Assembly (NCBI RefSeq): GCF_052119645.1
Contig: NZ_JBGQOM010000003.1
Location: 1 to 64,000 of the forward strand
Reading direction: 5' to 3'
Source: Paraglaciecola sp030730205
GTDB taxonomy: Bacteria; Pseudomonadota; Gammaproteobacteria; Enterobacterales; Alteromonadaceae
Length of the DNA stretch: 64,000 nucleotides
Shown here piece by piece: positions 17,466 through 25,964 of this stretch. Position 1 is the stretch's first letter, and each line of letters begins with the position of its first letter. A program made the translations under genes and the position numbers. The notes below the pieces were generated by a model. The model saw only the letters and a list, made by a program, of their open reading frames with translations, did not search any database and was not told the DNA's origin.

Positions 17466-17699
17466 GGATTCGTGGTTTTGACTAAAAAATAAATCAGAAA
17501 ACTATTGTCTCAATATAGGCGCTAAGCCCCAAGCGAAGTAAACAGCCAATAGACGAGGAATTGCTGACCAGTAAATGTAGCGTGGAAAAATAGAGTGGTG
17601 GATGTAGACCAACGAAAGGACTCAAACAGGCATGGAGTGAACAGCATAAAAAGGGGTGAGCAAAAACATGCCAACAGGGGGGAACGGTCAATACAACTA
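17466..17699. other. Intergenic region without a supported gene
   Basis: Together with the regulatory sites at 17349-17465 this forms the 414-bp gap upstream of pspA. Two overlapping minus-strand ORFs of 65-69 codons exist here, but both are Ser/Phe/Cys-rich with no ribosome site and no coding-like pattern. No hairpin terminator for the small operon is evident. Confidence 0.5.
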
Positions 17700-17855
17700 T
17701 TAGAGACCGTTTCGATAATTAAAAAATGCATTTGAGCGCCTACAAATCGCAGATTTTTGCACTAAGCCTATCAGGCTAAAAACTAATGCTCCTGCAAAAT
17801 ATGCCACAACTGGCGCCAAACTCATTATCAGTAAAGAGGTATGACTGATCATCAT
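17700..17855 (-). CDS. Small single-pass membrane protein, second gene of a two-gene operon
   Basis: 51 residues from the ATG pair at 17855/17852, preceded by GAGGAGT. One membrane segment (about residues 8-34, SLLIMSLAPVVAYFAGALVFSLIGLV) is followed by a short basic tail. The ribosome site overlaps the end of the preceding gene (stop at 17863), so the two are translationally linked. I do not recognise a family. Shared promoter logic with psp suggests an envelope-stress role (inference). Confidence 0.6.
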   Translation of the reverse strand: MMISHTSLLIMSLAPVVAYFAGALVFSLIGLVQKSAICRRSNAFFNYRNGL

Positions 17856-17862
17856 TGACTCC

Positions 17863-18138
17863 TCACTCAGCACTATTTTTATCTGCCTCAAACGCTTTTA
17901 CGTCAGTAATAGTGACTTTAGTTGCATAGGTTTTTTCTTCATTCAGACTCACTGAATGCGTAGCGTTTAACACTGCTTCTTGAACACTGTAATGCACTTC
18001 TTGCTGGGCCACCGTCATAGCCTGTGAAACAAGGCTAGTTAGGATTTGTTCAACGCTAACTTCTTTAGCACTTACGCTGCTAGTAAAAATCAAGCTAGTA
18101 GTTAAAGCGGCAATAGCAATTTTAGATTTAGTAAACAT
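17863..18138 (-). CDS. Small exported protein, first gene of a sigma-54-type operon
   Basis: 91 residues starting at MFTKSK, where AAGGAAATTACT precedes the ATG; a longer frame begins 30 nt upstream. A signal peptide ends at VSA (about residue 24). The mature part is about 67 residues, helical and acidic, with no cysteine (VSVEQILTSLVSQAMTVAQQEVHYSVQEAVL). A sigma-54-type promoter lies at 18213-18228. It is followed directly by the small membrane protein gene. No known family recognised. Confidence 0.7.
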   Translation of the reverse strand: MFTKSKIAIAALTTSLIFTSSVSAKEVSVEQILTSLVSQAMTVAQQEVHYSVQEAVLNATHSVSLNEEKTYATKVTITDVKAFEADKNSAE

Positions 18139-18212
18139 AGTAATTTCCTTTTTAGTTAAGTGAATCATCTTAAGCCTTATTAAAGTGTTATTGCTTAAGT
18201 CGCTATCACTAT

Positions 18213-18228
18213 TGCGATAGTTGTGCCA
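18213..18228 (-). promoter_or_regulatory. Sigma-54 promoter of the small-protein operon
   Basis: Minus-strand TGGCACAACTATCGCA matches TGGCAC-N5-TTGCA at all positions but one within the -24 and -12 elements, with exact GG/GC spacing. The predicted start near 18201 gives a leader of about 63 nt. It is closer to consensus than the pspA promoter itself. Confidence 0.7.
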
Positions 18229-18325
18229 AAAAGGAAAAAATATTTAAGACGTTGTTTTATATGGATATTTACACAAAGCCCATTGCTTGCAGTGGAACAA
18301 TAAAAAGTTTGTCAATTAAGTTTTA

Positions 18326-18357
18326 GCTAAATTGACCAACGAATTGGTCAATTTAGC
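18326..18357 (-). terminator. dusA terminator hairpin with a UUCG loop
   Basis: A perfect 14-bp stem (GCTAAATTGACCAA on the plus strand) around a 4-nt loop, 8 bp after the dusA stop. As minus-strand RNA the loop is UUCG, a very stable tetraloop. Downstream sequence is only moderately U-rich. Both arms also carry TTGGTCAATT, the element found in the pspA palindrome, so this DNA may double as an activator site for the sigma-54 promoter at 18213-18228. Confidence 0.7.
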
Positions 18358-18364
18358 AAACTGA

Positions 18365-19369
18365 CTAATATTTAAGAAATGTTGCCGCTTTATTTTGCGT
18401 TTCTAGCAGTAGATCCAGTGCGTCAGTTAATAATTCGGGACCCGCACCTGGTTTTGTACCTTGCTGACTTAGGTAGCGCCGCCATACTCTGCCACCAGGT
18501 TGACCTTGAAAAAGCCCTAACATATGCCGTGCAATATTCCACACTCGCGCGCCTTGGCTTATCTGTTGTTCAATGTATGGCAGCATAGCCAAAACGATAT
18601 CGGCCCGCTCTTTAACAAACGCCTCATCTCCATAAAAACGTCTATCGACCTCAGCTAAAATATAGGGGTTGCTGTACACTTCACGACCTATCATCACCCC
18701 GTCTAACTTTTCTAGATGTAAGGCTGCATCGTCTAAGGTTTTTACTCCACCATTTAGGCTGATGTGCAAATGTGGAAACTGCTCTTTTAAGTGATAAACG
18801 CGATCGTACAGGAGTGGCGGCACTTCACGGTTTTCTTTAGGACTCAGACCTTTTAACCACGCTTTTCTGGCATGTACAATAAAGGTATCACAGCCGCTTT
18901 GTCCGACAACATCGATGAAGCGCGTTAAATCCTCATACTCATCCATCTCGTCAATACCAATGCGACTTTTGACTGTCACAGGAATATCTACCGAAGCTTG
19001 CATACTTTTAATACATGCGGCAACCGTTTGTGGCTCAGCCATCAAACACGCACCAAAGCGTCCATTTTGGACCCGGTCAGAAGGGCAGCCTACATTTATA
19101 TTAACTTCATCGTAGCCCCGTTCTTGGGCTAACACCGCACATTTAGCCATATCAACTGGATCAGAGCCGCCTAACTGCAGAGCAACAGGGTGCTCTTCTT
19201 GGTTAAACCCTAAGTAATCGCCCTTGCCAAAAATAATCGCGCCAGTTGTCACCATTTCTGTGTACAACAAAGCATGCTGAGAAATCTGCCGCAAAAAATA
19301 CCGGCAATGTTTATCAGTCCAATCAAGCATTGGAGCTACAGAGATTGTGCGATTGAGTTGTTGTGTCAC
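18365..19369 (-). CDS. dusA: tRNA-dihydrouridine(20/20a) synthase DusA
   Basis: 334 residues. A flavin-dependent TIM-barrel enzyme reducing uridines 20/20a of the tRNA D-loop. Motifs: SVAPMLDWTDKHCRYFLR at the N-terminus (FMN site), NVGCPSDRVQNGRFGACLM with the catalytic cysteine, SRIGID and LNGGV. A predicted UUCG-loop terminator follows. It is a single gene. Confidence 0.96.
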   Translation of the reverse strand: MTQQLNRTISVAPMLDWTDKHCRYFLRQISQHALLYTEMVTTGAIIFGKGDYLGFNQEEHPVALQLGGSDPVDMAKCAVLAQERGYDEVNINVGCPSDRVQNGRFGACLMAEPQTVAACIKSMQASVDIPVTVKSRIGIDEMDEYEDLTRFIDVVGQSGCDTFIVHARKAWLKGLSPKENREVPPLLYDRVYHLKEQFPHLHISLNGGVKTLDDAALHLEKLDGVMIGREVYSNPYILAEVDRRFYGDEAFVKERADIVLAMLPYIEQQISQGARVWNIARHMLGLFQGQPGGRVWRRYLSQQGTKPGAGPELLTDALDLLLETQNKAATFLKY

Positions 19370-19488
19370 GATTTACCTGATTACTTAGCTATTCAAAGGG
19401 CACGCATTTTAGCTGATTTTGCCATCCGGCACTATAGATCCTACCACCCCTTACTTTAGCCAGTGAACTTGAGTTAAAAACGGCGTTA

Positions 19489-19524
19489 AAAAAAGCCCCG
19501 ACAAGTCAACTCATCGAGGCTTGT
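19489..19524 (-). terminator. Terminator of the M16 peptidase gene
   Basis: On the minus strand AAGCCTCGA and TCGGGGCTT pair (one G-U) across a 12-nt loop, followed by a run of Ts. It starts about 17 bp after the peptidase stop. Confidence 0.75.
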
Positions 19525-19540
19525 TATGTCTCTTTACTAA

Positions 19541-22426
19541 TTAAAGCTCTTTAGCGTCTGAGTCTAATTCCACAATGTTGTTAAATAGCGGTTTAAGACT
19601 CTCTAGCACCGTGGCTTTGTCGCCCACAACCACCGTAATCATTTCGTCTAATTGCAAATGTTTCTTGGCCAAGGCATTTAGCTCATCTTTTGACACGTCA
19701 GACAAAATAGCGTTTTGTTTATCCACAAAACTTTTGTCTAAATCATAAGAAATAATCTCTGACAAAAAGCCAAGCTTTTGATAAGGCGTTTCATAAGCGC
19801 GAGCATCGCGCTGACCAATGGCATTTTTCATAAAACGTAGTTCGTCGTCAGTCATACCAGCATCAGCGAAGCCTGAAATCTCATTTCTGAACTGCACGAT
19901 TGAGTCAGCCGTGGTATCAGAACGTACACCAGCTTGAGCGCGGTAAAAACCATGTTTATTGTCACCAAAAAAGAATGAACGCGCTCCGTAGGTGTAACCC
20001 TTATCTTCTCGTAAATTAAGGTTTATACGACTGTTAAAAGCTCCACCTAGGTTATAGTTCATTAAATCGGCTAGGTAATATTCGCCCGTTGCGTCATAGT
20101 GTAACGCCCTTTTACCAATACGAATTTCAGATTGAGCAGCTCCAGGCTTATCAACAAAATACAAGGTACCCCCGGCTAGTTCAGGAAACCCGTTTAAACT
20201 CGGTGCTGGCGAGCTATTGCCTTGCCATTGATCTAACCCTTTAAGTGAGGCTTTAACGTGAGACTCATCCAAATTACTCACCACAATCAATTCAGCAAGC
20301 GAAGGCCCGTAATTGGCCTTATAAAATGCTTTTACATCCTCTAAGGTTAAAGAGGCCACCGTATCGATAGTGCCATTACTCGGGTAAGCAAAACTGTTGT
20401 TTGCACCAAACACCAACTGGTTAAACACTGCGGTGGCCGTAGCGCTCGCATTTTTCTTGGCATTTTTTAGCCCTTCAATTTGTTGCTTTTGGAGACGGGC
20501 AAAATCGTCCTGCTCAAATTTGGGAAAAGTCAGTTTTTCCAACGCAATCGCGAGGGTACTATCAAGATTCTTAGTTAAGGATCGCACACTCATCGTGGTG
20601 TGTTCGTCATTCACGCTAAAATCAACGCTAGAGCCTAACTTTTGCAGCTCATTGGATAGTGCCTCAGCGCTCGATTTCTGCGTCGCTTCTTCCATCATTG
20701 CAGCCGTTAGTGCAGCCAACCCTAACTTGTCGAGCGGCTCATGGGTCTGCCCAGCAGGAATTTTCAAACGAATGGTGGTAGTAGGTACTTCGTCATTCAC
20801 TGCGCCAAGAATTGCAATGCCATTTTCGGTTTTGGCTTTATAAATGTCAGGTATTTTGATACTAGGATTTTTACCAGAAGGCGGAATAACTGAACGGTCA
20901 AAATCAGACGTTCCAGGGCGCAACTGTAACGCACTCTCATCCGTTTTTTCAGGGATGGTGCGTGTATAACGCTGCCATGTATCTGGTTTTATAATGGCAT
21001 CAACTTGTCCCTTAGGGACGATACTCATAATGACGGCATGTTTATTTTTGATGTATTTTTGATACACACGCATCACATCTTCTTTCGTTACTGTTTCGTA
21101 GCGTGCGATATCATCACCAATAGCGTTAGGATCGTCGCGGTAAGTTTGGTAAGCCGCTAATTGACTGACTTTGCCACTAACACTTTCTAAGCCATAGATC
21201 ATGTCAGACACAATACCTGCTTTCACACGTATTAAATCGTCGTCATTGGCACCACCTCGAGTTTCAAATTCAGCTAGCGAGTCACGGGCAATTTGCTCAA
21301 GCTCTGCCAATGAATTGCCCGGTGTAGGCAAAGCTAACAAGGTAAATTGGCAACTTAACTCACCACAGGAGTGACCGGCTTGTGCTTGCACCGCTTTGCC
21401 ATTTTTAACCATATTTTTATACAACAGTGAGGTTTTACCTGAGCCTAAAATCGACATCAATACGTCAAGCGGGGCTTCATCAGCATGGTTCGCATGGACT
21501 GTTGGATATGTCATATACATAAGCGGCAAACCAACATTATCTTCCATGGAGATATAGCGGTCTTCCTTGAGCACAACTTCTGTGTATTCTGGTGCAGCGA
21601 CTTCTGGCCCTCGGGGGATGCCACCGAAATATTTTTTCACCCATGCTAGGGTTTGAGCTTCATTCAAATCACCACCGATGGTTAGTGTGGCGTTGTTTGG
21701 CCCATACCAACGTAAAAAAAACTTTTTTAAGTCGTTTAGATCAGCTCGGTTTAGGTCTTCAATATAGCCGATAGTAAGCCATGAATAAGGATGGCCTTCA
21801 GGAAATAAGGCTTCATTTACACGCTCACGTAATAATCCATAAGGGCGATTGTCGTAGTTTTGGCCTCGTTCATTTTTAACTGTTTCGCGCTGATTTTCGA
21901 ACTTTTCTTCTGTTACTGCGTCAAGGAAAAAACCCATGCGATCGGCTTCAAGCCATAACATGCGTTCAAGCTGATTTGATGGCACCGTTTCATAATAATT
22001 AGTGCGGTCAGTATTAGTTGAACCGTTTAAGGTTCCGCCTGATTCCGTAATCAAACCAAAGTGTTGTTCATCTGCTACGTTCTCGGAGCCCTGAAACATC
22101 ATATGTTCAAAAAAGTGAGCAAAACCTGATTTTCCAACTTCTTCACGAGCTGAGCCAACATGATAGGTAATGTCTACGTGCACTAGTGGGTCAGAATTAT
22201 CAGGATGCAATATGACTGTTAAGCCATTGTCTAATTCGTATTTAGTGAAGGGGATAAGGATTTCATCGCCCTGTTTACTTACCGAGCTAATTTTTTTAAA
22301 GCCGTCAGGTAAGGCGCTGGCCTTTGATGAGATTGAACTCCCAACCTCGTCTGGTTTTTTGCTATCACAGGCGCTTAAGCTTAATAGTGCAGCCATTCCC
22401 GTGGCGATAATAAAGCGTTTTTTCAT
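19541..22426 (-). CDS. M16 family zinc metallopeptidase, lipoprotein
   Basis: 961 residues from MKKRFIIATG. The N-terminus is a lipoprotein signal (lipobox LSAC, Cys at about 20), so it is membrane-anchored facing the periplasm. The first M16 half carries the inverted zinc motif HFFEH (HxxEH) and a distal glutamate in ENQRETVKNERGQNYDNRP. The second half (about 520-961) is the non-catalytic M16 C-type domain. Family role: degrades oligopeptides held in a clamshell chamber. Monocistronic, ended by the hairpin at 19489-19524. Confidence 0.93.
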   Translation of the reverse strand: MKKRFIIATGMAALLSLSACDSKKPDEVGSSISSKASALPDGFKKISSVSKQGDEILIPFTKYELDNGLTVILHPDNSDPLVHVDITYHVGSAREEVGKSGFAHFFEHMMFQGSENVADEQHFGLITESGGTLNGSTNTDRTNYYETVPSNQLERMLWLEADRMGFFLDAVTEEKFENQRETVKNERGQNYDNRPYGLLRERVNEALFPEGHPYSWLTIGYIEDLNRADLNDLKKFFLRWYGPNNATLTIGGDLNEAQTLAWVKKYFGGIPRGPEVAAPEYTEVVLKEDRYISMEDNVGLPLMYMTYPTVHANHADEAPLDVLMSILGSGKTSLLYKNMVKNGKAVQAQAGHSCGELSCQFTLLALPTPGNSLAELEQIARDSLAEFETRGGANDDDLIRVKAGIVSDMIYGLESVSGKVSQLAAYQTYRDDPNAIGDDIARYETVTKEDVMRVYQKYIKNKHAVIMSIVPKGQVDAIIKPDTWQRYTRTIPEKTDESALQLRPGTSDFDRSVIPPSGKNPSIKIPDIYKAKTENGIAILGAVNDEVPTTTIRLKIPAGQTHEPLDKLGLAALTAAMMEEATQKSSAEALSNELQKLGSSVDFSVNDEHTTMSVRSLTKNLDSTLAIALEKLTFPKFEQDDFARLQKQQIEGLKNAKKNASATATAVFNQLVFGANNSFAYPSNGTIDTVASLTLEDVKAFYKANYGPSLAELIVVSNLDESHVKASLKGLDQWQGNSSPAPSLNGFPELAGGTLYFVDKPGAAQSEIRIGKRALHYDATGEYYLADLMNYNLGGAFNSRINLNLREDKGYTYGARSFFFGDNKHGFYRAQAGVRSDTTADSIVQFRNEISGFADAGMTDDELRFMKNAIGQRDARAYETPYQKLGFLSEIISYDLDKSFVDKQNAILSDVSKDELNALAKKHLQLDEMITVVVGDKATVLESLKPLFNNIVELDSDAKEL

Positions 22427-22568
22427 TTTTATTTTACCCTCTTTTGCTTTTTTAATTATACAGAACGAATCATGCGGGATTCTCGCGATGGAATAAACCC
22501 TAAGGTCCAAACACGGCAAATAGCGGCAGTGTTGGCGTAAATCATTATTGTCGCTGGAGTATTTGAGA

Positions 22569-23507
22569 CTAGAAAAATGCTAGTTGGAAACCCAAACTAA
22601 TACGTTGTTGGTGGTGATTATAGTCAATCAAAGAATCACCATAACCGTTAAAGTATTGCAACAACACGTTGTATCTTTCGTTAATCGGGTAAGAGAGATT
22701 GAGCTCAATACTGCCCTTATTATCGTTGGTTTTAAGATTATTACGTAGTAAGGTCAGAACATCGATATTTGCTATTTTAGTTCCAAAACCTAGCTCGACA
22801 TGCCCCAAGAAATCCGTAATGTCAGGATTATCGTCACCATTTGTGTCCATTGGATTTTCTTTGGCATCTTCGGGTATGCGATACCACGCTTTTACATAAT
22901 AAAACGCATTTTCATCACTAAATAGCGTTGAAACAAACAAGCGATTCCAGCTGCGTGAGCGCAAGCCACTTTGGCCATTACTTTGGTGGTTAAAACCAGC
23001 TTGTAGCTGATTAAACTCAAAGCCCAATAGCTTTATTTCTTTTTGCCATGAATAAAAAATTTCAGGCTCATAATTTGTTTCCCGAAAAGGCTTTGATACT
23101 TCGCTGTTGTACACCTGCCAAAATGACATGGCGGTAAAACCAAAATATAAACCGGAGGAATCTTTATCATGCAGGTATAAAGGCAATTTCATGCTTATTT
23201 GGTACTTTGCTTCAAAAGAATCCAAATTTCCGTCATTGATGCCATCTGCAGAAATATCATTTGGTTGCCCCACCCAAGATACAGGCAACAAATAATTAAG
23301 ACGATGTTGTGCGATAGAAAACGGATTGGCGACTGCGGCATTGTCTGCCTTACTTCGCACGTTTAAAATTGACTCACCCGCTTGAGTTTGTTGTGCCTCT
23401 GATTGCTCAATTTCTTGGGCATTAATTGAAGTGCAAGATAAAACCGGTATCAGTGTTTTCAAGCACCAAATAGCCCCTCGTTTGTACTTGATTACCATGT
23501 CTCTCAC
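22569..23507 (-). CDS. pldA: Outer-membrane phospholipase A (OMPLA)
   Basis: 312 residues with a signal peptide (cleavage near INA, about residue 30) and a 12-stranded barrel. The catalytic block FNHQSNGQSGLRSRSWNRLFV contains the His and Ser of the OMPLA triad and the downstream Asn. It hydrolyses phospholipids that flip to the outer leaflet, keeping outer-membrane asymmetry; it needs calcium and dimerisation. Single gene, upstream of the peptidase gene and divergent from rarD. Confidence 0.93.
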   Translation of the reverse strand: MRDMVIKYKRGAIWCLKTLIPVLSCTSINAQEIEQSEAQQTQAGESILNVRSKADNAAVANPFSIAQHRLNYLLPVSWVGQPNDISADGINDGNLDSFEAKYQISMKLPLYLHDKDSSGLYFGFTAMSFWQVYNSEVSKPFRETNYEPEIFYSWQKEIKLLGFEFNQLQAGFNHQSNGQSGLRSRSWNRLFVSTLFSDENAFYYVKAWYRIPEDAKENPMDTNGDDNPDITDFLGHVELGFGTKIANIDVLTLLRNNLKTNDNKGSIELNLSYPINERYNVLLQYFNGYGDSLIDYNHHQQRISLGFQLAFF

Positions 23508-23688
23508 CCTTACTTGCGCCCTAATGTAATTTTTTGTCGTATTTTAGCAGTTAACGTCGAGGCCTTATACCCACAATACCGACTTATGGATTGATAAAAT
23601 ATCAAACTAATCAGCTATTTGATTGATTTTAACCAACGACTATTACACACTTGTGTCGTCTTACCGCCCTCTTGTACTGAGCCTTACC

Positions 23689-24609
23689 TTGAACGATAAA
23701 ACCATAAAATCTGGAGTGCTATTTGCGCTAGCAGCTTATGCGATGTGGGGTTTTGCACCACTGTACTTTAAATTGCTGCAAGCTTTACCAGCGCAAGAAA
23801 TTTTGATGCACAGAGTCATATGGTCAGTATTGGTATTGTGTATTTTAGTGATCTTTACAGGTAAATTTACGCAAGTAAAAATTGCAGCTAAAAATATCAA
23901 AGTGATGTCTATTTTGCTTTTATCGGGTTTATTACTCGCGGTTAATTGGCTGATTTTTATTTGGGCGATTAACAACGGGCACCTACTCGATGGCAGCTTA
24001 GGCTATTATATTAATCCCTTGCTCAATGTATTTTTAGGTCGGTTATTTCTGCAAGAACGCTTACGGCCGCTACAAAAAGCCGCGGTTGCGTTAGCCTTTA
24101 TTGGGGTTTCCATTCTCGTCATTTCTTTTGGTCAAGTGCCTTGGATAGCTTTGTCTTTGGCCGCGACCTTTGGCATTTACGGTTTATTGCGCAAAAAAGT
24201 GGCGGTAGACTCATTGCCAGGCTTATTACTAGAAACAATGATGATGTTGCCCTTTGCGCTAATCTACTGGTTTGGCTTTAGTAGTGAACTTAGCGACCTT
24301 ACTAGCAACTCTTTATCCCTAAATGTTAGTTTAATCTGTGCAGGTATTGTTACTACGGCTCCATTGCTTTGTTTTACTGGTGCAGCACGAAGATTGCGTT
24401 ACTCAACTCTTGGCTTTTTCCAATATCTAGGTCCTAGCATCATGTTTGTTATAGCTGTTTGGTGGTTTAACGAATCTTTGGATATGGCGAAAATTACCAC
24501 CTTTGCTTTTGTGTGGTTGGCATTAGCCATGTTTAGTTTTGACTCTTACCGTGCTTATCGCTCGAGCAAAAAGCAAGCCGCGATAAATGCAACTATTCCT
24601 GTACGATAA
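23689..24609 (+). CDS. rarD: RarD-type EamA/DMT permease
   Basis: 306 residues if started at the TTG at 23689, which places the start 8 residues before GVLFALAAYAMWG exactly as in E. coli RarD; no ATG is available and an ORF extends back to 23623. Ten membrane helices in two EamA repeats. Family members are drug/metabolite exporters; RarD was named for chloramphenicol sensitivity, but the substrate is unknown. It converges on the GGDEF gene with a 6-bp gap. Confidence 0.85.
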   Translation: MNDKTIKSGVLFALAAYAMWGFAPLYFKLLQALPAQEILMHRVIWSVLVLCILVIFTGKFTQVKIAAKNIKVMSILLLSGLLLAVNWLIFIWAINNGHLLDGSLGYYINPLLNVFLGRLFLQERLRPLQKAAVALAFIGVSILVISFGQVPWIALSLAATFGIYGLLRKKVAVDSLPGLLLETMMMLPFALIYWFGFSSELSDLTSNSLSLNVSLICAGIVTTAPLLCFTGAARRLRYSTLGFFQYLGPSIMFVIAVWWFNESLDMAKITTFAFVWLALAMFSFDSYRAYRSSKKQAAINATIPVR

Positions 24610-24615
24610 TCGCCT

Positions 24616-25860
24616 TTATTGGTCGCTGACGATTTGGTTACGTCCTTGATTTTTAGCTTGGTATAAGTGTTTGTCTGCTTGGCGGATCATCCTACTGATG
24701 CCGCCTTGAGCCAAATGGGTCAAACCAATACTCACCGTGCAATTAAATTGTACTTTTTCAAACACAAACTTTTTGTCTGCCAATGCGACACGAAATGCTT
24801 CTAGCGCTTGATGCACATCTGCTTGCTCTTCGTTGATAAAATAGATGCAAAACTCTTCGCCGCCAAATCGGGCAGCGGTAAAGTTTGCAAAATGTTTGGC
24901 CACTAATTTTGCAATTTCTTTTAAACTATAATCGCCGCAATCATGGCCATAGGTATCATTGATCCGCTTAAAATAATCGATATCGAGGATCGCTAAACTT
25001 TGCTGTTTTGGCTTATGCTTTTGCAAGGTTTCGACTTTTTCGAAAAAGTAGCGGCGGTTTGGTAAGCCTGTTAAAAAGTCAGAATCCGCGGCACGCCTAA
25101 TTAATTCAATGTTTTCAACATATTCTATATGTTGCATTACACGACTAAAAAATTCCTCATGGCAATAAGGTTTGAGCAGAAAATCGTTAGCGCCGCTTTT
25201 AATGTATCGGGCCGATAAGCCGGACTTTTTCGGGGACGTCATACCAACAAACGCCAAGTCTTCTTTTTTAAATTCTCTTCGTACAGCACTGAGCAGTTCG
25301 ATGCCAGTCACTCTTGGCAGCCCCTCATCGTCAACAATAAGGAGTTTTATACTATTGCAGTTTTGTAAGGTCGTGAAAGCCGATTCCGCATCGGCTGCTT
25401 CATAGGTCAAAAAGTTATGACGACGCAGTAAGCCAACCATAGAAGCCCGGCGTGCTCGTAGGGCGTCAACGACTAACACACCAACCTTTTTGTTTTTTTC
25501 TAATCGGGATAATAAGCGACTTAAATAATCAAAAACTTGTTCGTTCTCTTTGGTGATGTAATCAACAATGTCTTTTTGAAGAATGGTGTGTCTGGTTTCG
25601 TCGTCTAAATACCGCGCCACAACAATAGTGGGCAAATAAGACTGGATAGTAAAATCAATCGCTTGGCCTCTGGGCGCATCAGGTAGATCGTAATCGACGA
25701 TGGCGCATAAAAACGACTCAGGGGCGGAAGATGAAAAAATGACTTTCGCTTCAATGAGATTACGGGCACAAACGGGGTTCAACTTTGCCTTTAAGATCAG
25801 CTCTCGCATCACATCCATGCTGTGAGAATTGTCTTCAATGATCAACACACTTTGAGGCAT
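24616..25860 (-). CDS. REC-REC-GGDEF diguanylate cyclase
   Basis: 414 residues: a first receiver (about 3-118, Asp in CAIVDYDLPD), a second receiver (about 125-245, Asp in IVDDEGLPRVTG), then GGDEF (about 255-412). The active site reads RFGGEEF, compatible with diguanylate cyclase activity. The usual inhibitory RxxD site five residues upstream is replaced by FANF, so product inhibition may be weak. No kinase gene is adjacent. The PleD-like layout suggests phosphorylation-driven dimerisation. Confidence 0.92.
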   Translation of the reverse strand: MPQSVLIIEDNSHSMDVMRELILKAKLNPVCARNLIEAKVIFSSSAPESFLCAIVDYDLPDAPRGQAIDFTIQSYLPTIVVARYLDDETRHTILQKDIVDYITKENEQVFDYLSRLLSRLEKNKKVGVLVVDALRARRASMVGLLRRHNFLTYEAADAESAFTTLQNCNSIKLLIVDDEGLPRVTGIELLSAVRREFKKEDLAFVGMTSPKKSGLSARYIKSGANDFLLKPYCHEEFFSRVMQHIEYVENIELIRRAADSDFLTGLPNRRYFFEKVETLQKHKPKQQSLAILDIDYFKRINDTYGHDCGDYSLKEIAKLVAKHFANFTAARFGGEEFCIYFINEEQADVHQALEAFRVALADKKFVFEKVQFNCTVSIGLTHLAQGGISRMIRQADKHLYQAKNQGRNQIVSDQ

Positions 25861-25964
25861 AACGACCTTGAGCCACCTAAATTATTAAGTAGCAATCTAC
25901 CAGAAGCAGTGCCAAAGACAAAACGCTCTGCGCTTTCTTTTTATGATTGGTATCAGCAACACAC

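Noticed and set aside
17494..17731. Overlapping minus-strand ORFs of 65 and 69 codons upstream of pspA
   Set aside because: Low-complexity, Ser/Phe/Cys-rich, no ribosome site, and one overlaps the supported small membrane protein gene.
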